This document shows, one piece after another, positions 5,672-8,187 of a DNA stretch of 8,187 bases. The notes below the pieces were generated by a model, which was not told the origin of the DNA, made no database searches, and saw only the letters and a list, made by a program, of their open reading frames with translations. The stretch comes from Elusimicrobiota bacterium. Its GTDB lineage: Bacteria; Elusimicrobiota; Elusimicrobia; UBA1565; UBA9628. The stretch spans positions 1 through 8,187 of the forward strand of contig JAQUMZ010000101.1 in assembly GCA_028717865.1 (NCBI GenBank). The letters run 5' to 3'. Position 1 is the stretch's first letter, and every line of letters begins with the position of its first letter. Both the position numbers and the translations under genes were made by a program.

Positions 5672-7405
5672 CCGTCGGGTCGAGAGACCGAAAAGCATCT
5701 TGCCGTCCTGGTTGAAGATCCGGCCGGCCTCGTCGGCTGCCGGAGGCTCGGCCAGGTCCCCGGAAGCTTGCGCCTCGATGGCGGCGGCGAACTTCCCGAG
5801 CAGACCCTGCCGCCAATTATCGGGAAGCCCGTTCTGCAGCACGATATCCTTCAGCGCCGAATCCATTCCCACGTACAGATTCGGTCCGCGCTCGAATATG
5901 CCGCCGAATCCAGAATCCCGGCCGGCCGGGACGAGCAGGGTCCAGCGATCCCCCTCCACCTCGTAGAGGCCCGTGGCGGCCAAGGCGAAGCGTCTGCCGG
6001 CGTAATGGCCAATGCCATGGAGCTTGCCCACGCTGTCGCGTATGCGCCGGGCCTGCGCGCCCGCCACCTCGTAGAGGCCCGCCTTGGTGTCAACGTAGAG
6101 CCCCTGGTCGTCCGATGTGTAGAATCCCTTGTAAATTTCACCCTGGATTTCCTTCACGCGGACCCACTCCCGGCCTTGCCAGGCGAAGAACCTGTTTCCA
6201 TCCATCTTGTACGGCCGGCCCGCGTGCAGGATGAAGCCGTCCTTGTAAACCGCGGGCAGTTCCGTGCGGATCGCCCCGCCGTTGGCGTCGATCGCGTAGC
6301 CGGCGTACCCTTGCTCGCCGTTGCCCATCGCGAACAGGCCGCCGGCATGCGCCACGAGATACGTCACCGAGCGCAAGGGGGAGGACAGGGACCGCGCTTG
6401 ACCGTCCGGACCGATCCGGTAAAGACCCTGATGAGTCGCCACGACGAGTTCCCTCCCAAGAACCGCCATATCCGTGACGCTGTCGGGGACGCCGGCGACC
6501 TTGGTCCAGCGGCCGGAGGCGCGCCGCCAAAGCCCGCCGTCATTCATGGACAAATACGTTTCGTTCGCGAACTCGACCGGCGGCTCCAGGCTGCTTGAAG
6601 ACCTCTTGCCCACGACCTCGACGCGGTCGCCCACGATCTCGTAAACCTTGAAATCGTCGCGCGCGGTAGAGGCGTAGACCCTGCCGCCGGCCTCGTAGAC
6701 GACGTCGGTATGGAACTGTCCGTCCAGCACCAGCTGCCAGCGATCGTTCTTGCGGATATAAAGGCCCTCGATGGTCGCGGAGTAAACGTCGTCTCCAGCG
6801 CGCAGGAAGCCAACCAGGGTGGTATCGCGCATGCGGTCGACGGCTTGGTTGGAAAGAAAATCCTCCACGGCCCGGGCGTTGTCTTGGCTCAGGCCGTATA
6901 CCGGCGCCGCGCCCCAGGCCAGCGCGGCCTCCACGGATGCGGCCGGATTATTACGCAACCAGTCACCCGCGCCTCGCGCCCATTGCGCGGTCCTCCCCGG
7001 CGCGAGCCTTATCCCCAGGTTCTCGGTGATATTGCGCTCTAGGATAGGCCAAATATCGGCCGGAGCCTCGACCGGCGCGGACGCTCCCGCCGAGTTGTCG
7101 AAGGCGCGGTCCAGGGCCGGACCGGAATCGCGCGCTTCCGATGTTCCCAAGGGTAAAGCCGTCTCGACGCGCGCCATGACCTCCGCGGCCTGGGCCGAGA
7201 CCCCGGCCGCTGCGGGTGCGGGGACGATCGCCGGCAGGGAAGGCTGCGCCAGCGACGTAAGCGCTTCCGGCCGCGGCATGGCCGGCAGCGCTGCGATCCC
7301 GGAGAGCCGCGCCGGAAAGCGCGCCCGGCCGGCCACGACCGACGGCGATCCCAGCGCCGTCGCCGGAAGCAGCGCCAATACCACGACCAGCGATGTCTTG
7401 GACAT
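5660..7405 (-). CDS. Secreted protein with beta-propeller-like repeats (581 aa)
   Basis: Residues 1-19 are a signal peptide (MSKTSLVVVLALLPATALG). Residues 25-115 are Ala/Pro-rich and probably unstructured; 116-195 look helical (IWPILERNITENL to AVEDFLSNQ). From about 196 to 525 short strand-rich repeats recur, each built round GL[YW]-x-x-x-x-x-x-W/hydrophobic: GLYIRKNDRWQLVL (214), GLWRRASGRWTKVA (291), GLYRIGPDGQARSL (327), GLYEVAGAQARRI (443) and GLYEVEGDRWTLLV (479). This is the look of a beta-propeller, like the ligand-binding blades of two-component regulator or Kelch-type proteins, with perhaps six or seven blades. No enzyme motif and no cysteine at all were seen. The tail (530-581) is plain. 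The ATG at 7405 is needed for the signal peptide. I would call it an exported binding protein of unknown ligand. Confidence 0.8.
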   Translation of the reverse strand: MSKTSLVVVLALLPATALGSPSVVAGRARFPARLSGIAALPAMPRPEALTSLAQPSLPAIVPAPAAAGVSAQAAEVMARVETALPLGTSEARDSGPALDRAFDNSAGASAPVEAPADIWPILERNITENLGIRLAPGRTAQWARGAGDWLRNNPAASVEAALAWGAAPVYGLSQDNARAVEDFLSNQAVDRMRDTTLVGFLRAGDDVYSATIEGLYIRKNDRWQLVLDGQFHTDVVYEAGGRVYASTARDDFKVYEIVGDRVEVVGKRSSSSLEPPVEFANETYLSMNDGGLWRRASGRWTKVAGVPDSVTDMAVLGRELVVATHQGLYRIGPDGQARSLSSPLRSVTYLVAHAGGLFAMGNGEQGYAGYAIDANGGAIRTELPAVYKDGFILHAGRPYKMDGNRFFAWQGREWVRVKEIQGEIYKGFYTSDDQGLYVDTKAGLYEVAGAQARRIRDSVGKLHGIGHYAGRRFALAATGLYEVEGDRWTLLVPAGRDSGFGGIFERGPNLYVGMDSALKDIVLQNGLPDNWRQGLLGKFAAAIEAQASGDLAEPPAADEAGRIFNQDGKMLFGLSTRRSGR

Positions 7406-7412
7406 CGAGTCG

Positions 7413-7418
7413 ATTGTA
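7413..7418 (-). promoter_or_regulatory. Candidate -10 box of the propeller-like gene
   Basis: TACAAT on the minus strand (5 of 6 matches to TATAAT), ending 7 bases before the ATG at 7405. No good -35 is present at the right distance. If used, transcription would begin at or next to the start codon, giving a leaderless mRNA. This agrees with the lack of any Shine-Dalgarno before the ATG. Confidence 0.35.
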
Positions 7419-7461
7419 CCGCGGGAAGCGCCGCGGCGAGGAGGGCCGGAGGTTGCAGGAT

Positions 7462-7477
7462 CGGCCCGCTAAAGGGC
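7462..7477. repeat. Short inverted repeat after the 219-aa gene
   Basis: GGCCC-(GCTAAA)-GGGCC right after the stop codon of the 219-residue protein gene. The 5-bp stem is perfect but no T-run follows on the minus strand, so it is at most a weak terminator or mRNA-end hairpin. Confidence 0.3.
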
Positions 7478-8137
7478 CTATGGCCGCATGGCTTCCGGCT
7501 TGGCGAAGGCATCCCCCATCACGCGGGAAAAGGCGTCCTGCAGGTCCCAGGCCCGGTAGCCGCACCGCGCCGGCGGCGGACCGCTCTGCGCGTCCTCGAC
7601 CCACATGAACGGGCAGTGCAGCTGATAGCGGTTGTACTCCCGGATCATTGCGTCCGAGATCCGCTGGGCGTGCACGATCTCCGGTCCGGCCGCCTGCGCC
7701 TGGGCGCCGGCCGCCTCGCGTCTGAAGAATGCCACCCGCTCGGTCACGAACTCGGAGAAGGGCCTGACGTCGTCGCGCAGCGCCAGGAAAATGTCGGTGA
7801 TCTGCCGCTCGTCCAGCCGCGGCGCCAGCAACGCCAGATAATGGAAGCGCACGGGCGCCGCCGAGGCCGCATCGGACAGCACGCGCCGCAGGCGGGCGTG
7901 GAAGGCGGGCCCCAGCCGCGCCAGGCACACGCCCCGCCGCATCATGTTGACCAGGAGGAAGGATTCGAAGTCGGCGGCGTCTTGCGCCGCGCCGTCCTCC
8001 AGCCCCGAGACCTCCGACTCGACGCCGCCGATCCGGACCACCACGCGTTCCGGGCCCGGCATCTCGGGCGCCGCCGGCTCGGCGCTCCAGGCCGCCATGG
8101 ACAGGGCCAACGACATGACCGCGATCGGCAGCCGCAT
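7478..8137 (-). CDS. Secreted protein of unknown function (219 aa)
   Basis: No family recognised. Residues 1-19 form a signal peptide (MRLPIAVMSLALSMAAWSA, cut before EPAAPE). The mature part begins with a Pro/Glu-rich stretch and VVVRIGGVESEVSG (32-45), which could be a strand pair. From about 50 to 170 it looks mostly alpha-helical (ADFESFLLVNMMRRG, ERQITDIFLALRDDVRPFSEFVTERVAFFRRE, SDAMIREYNRYQ). Three cysteines (71, 175, 192) sit in the helical part and the tail (LHCPFMWVEDA, ARCGYRAWDLQ); two could form a disulfide. The start has no clear ribosome site; an ATG at residue 8 would shorten the signal peptide and is less likely. Its stop lies 72 bases before the propeller-like gene start, so the two may or may not be co-transcribed. 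Confidence 0.75.
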   Translation of the reverse strand: MRLPIAVMSLALSMAAWSAEPAAPEMPGPERVVVRIGGVESEVSGLEDGAAQDAADFESFLLVNMMRRGVCLARLGPAFHARLRRVLSDAASAAPVRFHYLALLAPRLDERQITDIFLALRDDVRPFSEFVTERVAFFRREAAGAQAQAAGPEIVHAQRISDAMIREYNRYQLHCPFMWVEDAQSGPPPARCGYRAWDLQDAFSRVMGDAFAKPEAMRP

Positions 8138-8142
8138 ATCGT

Positions 8143-8187
8143 TTATTCAGTGTAGGCGCCGAAAGGCCCATTCGACGAGAAGCCTAG
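8143..8187 (-). CDS. Possible 3' end of an upstream gene
   Basis: On the minus strand one frame is open from the window edge for 14 codons (ending ...NGPFGAYTE) to a TAA at 8145-8143, five bases before the ATG of the 219-residue protein gene. Such spacing fits an operon, but 14 codons are too few to judge. It may be non-coding. Confidence 0.25.
   Translation of the reverse strand, partial: LGFSSNGPFGAYTE

Noticed and set aside
6963..8171. A 402-codon minus-strand frame overlapping the two secreted-protein genes
   Set aside because: Gly/Arg/Ala-rich with no motif, whereas the two frames chosen both begin with good signal peptides.

Overview
This is an 8.2-kb window of GC-rich bacterial DNA (about two thirds or more G+C by eye). 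It holds nine gene calls, one of them very tentative. Codons end almost always in G or C, which makes most antisense frames open by chance. Three genes encode proteins with Sec-type signal peptides, so the organism is a bacterium that exports unknown proteins. The alanine/proline-rich secreted proteins beside a tungsten-type oxidoreductase would fit a GC-rich Elusimicrobiota-like or deltaproteobacteria-like anaerobe. That placement is an impression only.

Positions 1-2852 hold a tightly packed minus-strand operon. In transcription order it encodes a DUF4213/DUF364 protein (Rossmann-like, putative metal chelation), a polytopic membrane protein fused to a THEP1-type P-loop NTPase, a 56-residue four-cysteine protein, and a MobB-like P-loop protein cut by the window edge. 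The first two junctions are 4-base ATGA overlaps and the third is a 3-base gap, so the four are probably made together.

Positions 2853-2971 are a short divergent control region. From it, on the plus strand, runs a second operon: a tungsten/molybdenum bis-pterin aldehyde:ferredoxin oxidoreductase (AOR family, 611 residues, all four iron-sulfur cysteines visible) and, directly abutting it, a MoaD-type sulfur carrier ending in Gly-Gly. MoaD supplies the dithiolene sulfur of the pterin that AOR uses. The divergent minus-strand genes therefore look like an accessory set for acquiring, processing or sensing the metal or its cofactor. That joint role is inferred from the neighbourhood, not shown by the sequence.

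Positions 5032-8187 are a run of minus-strand genes for exported proteins with no recognised function. In transcription order they are a possible 3' end of an upstream gene (very tentative), a 219-residue secreted protein, a 581-residue cysteine-free secreted protein with beta-propeller-like repeats, and a 160-residue secreted protein made of six or more tandem 19-residue, cysteine-paired repeats. The last two each end in a hairpin plus T-tract terminator whose loop contains the stop codon. The repeat protein gene converges on the AOR-MoaD operon.

The two items most worth following are the membrane/THEP1/four-Cys/MobB-like/DUF364 module next to AOR, and the CxYEWN repeat protein. No tRNA, rRNA, CRISPR array or insertion sequence was seen, and no gene-free stretch exceeds 300 bases.
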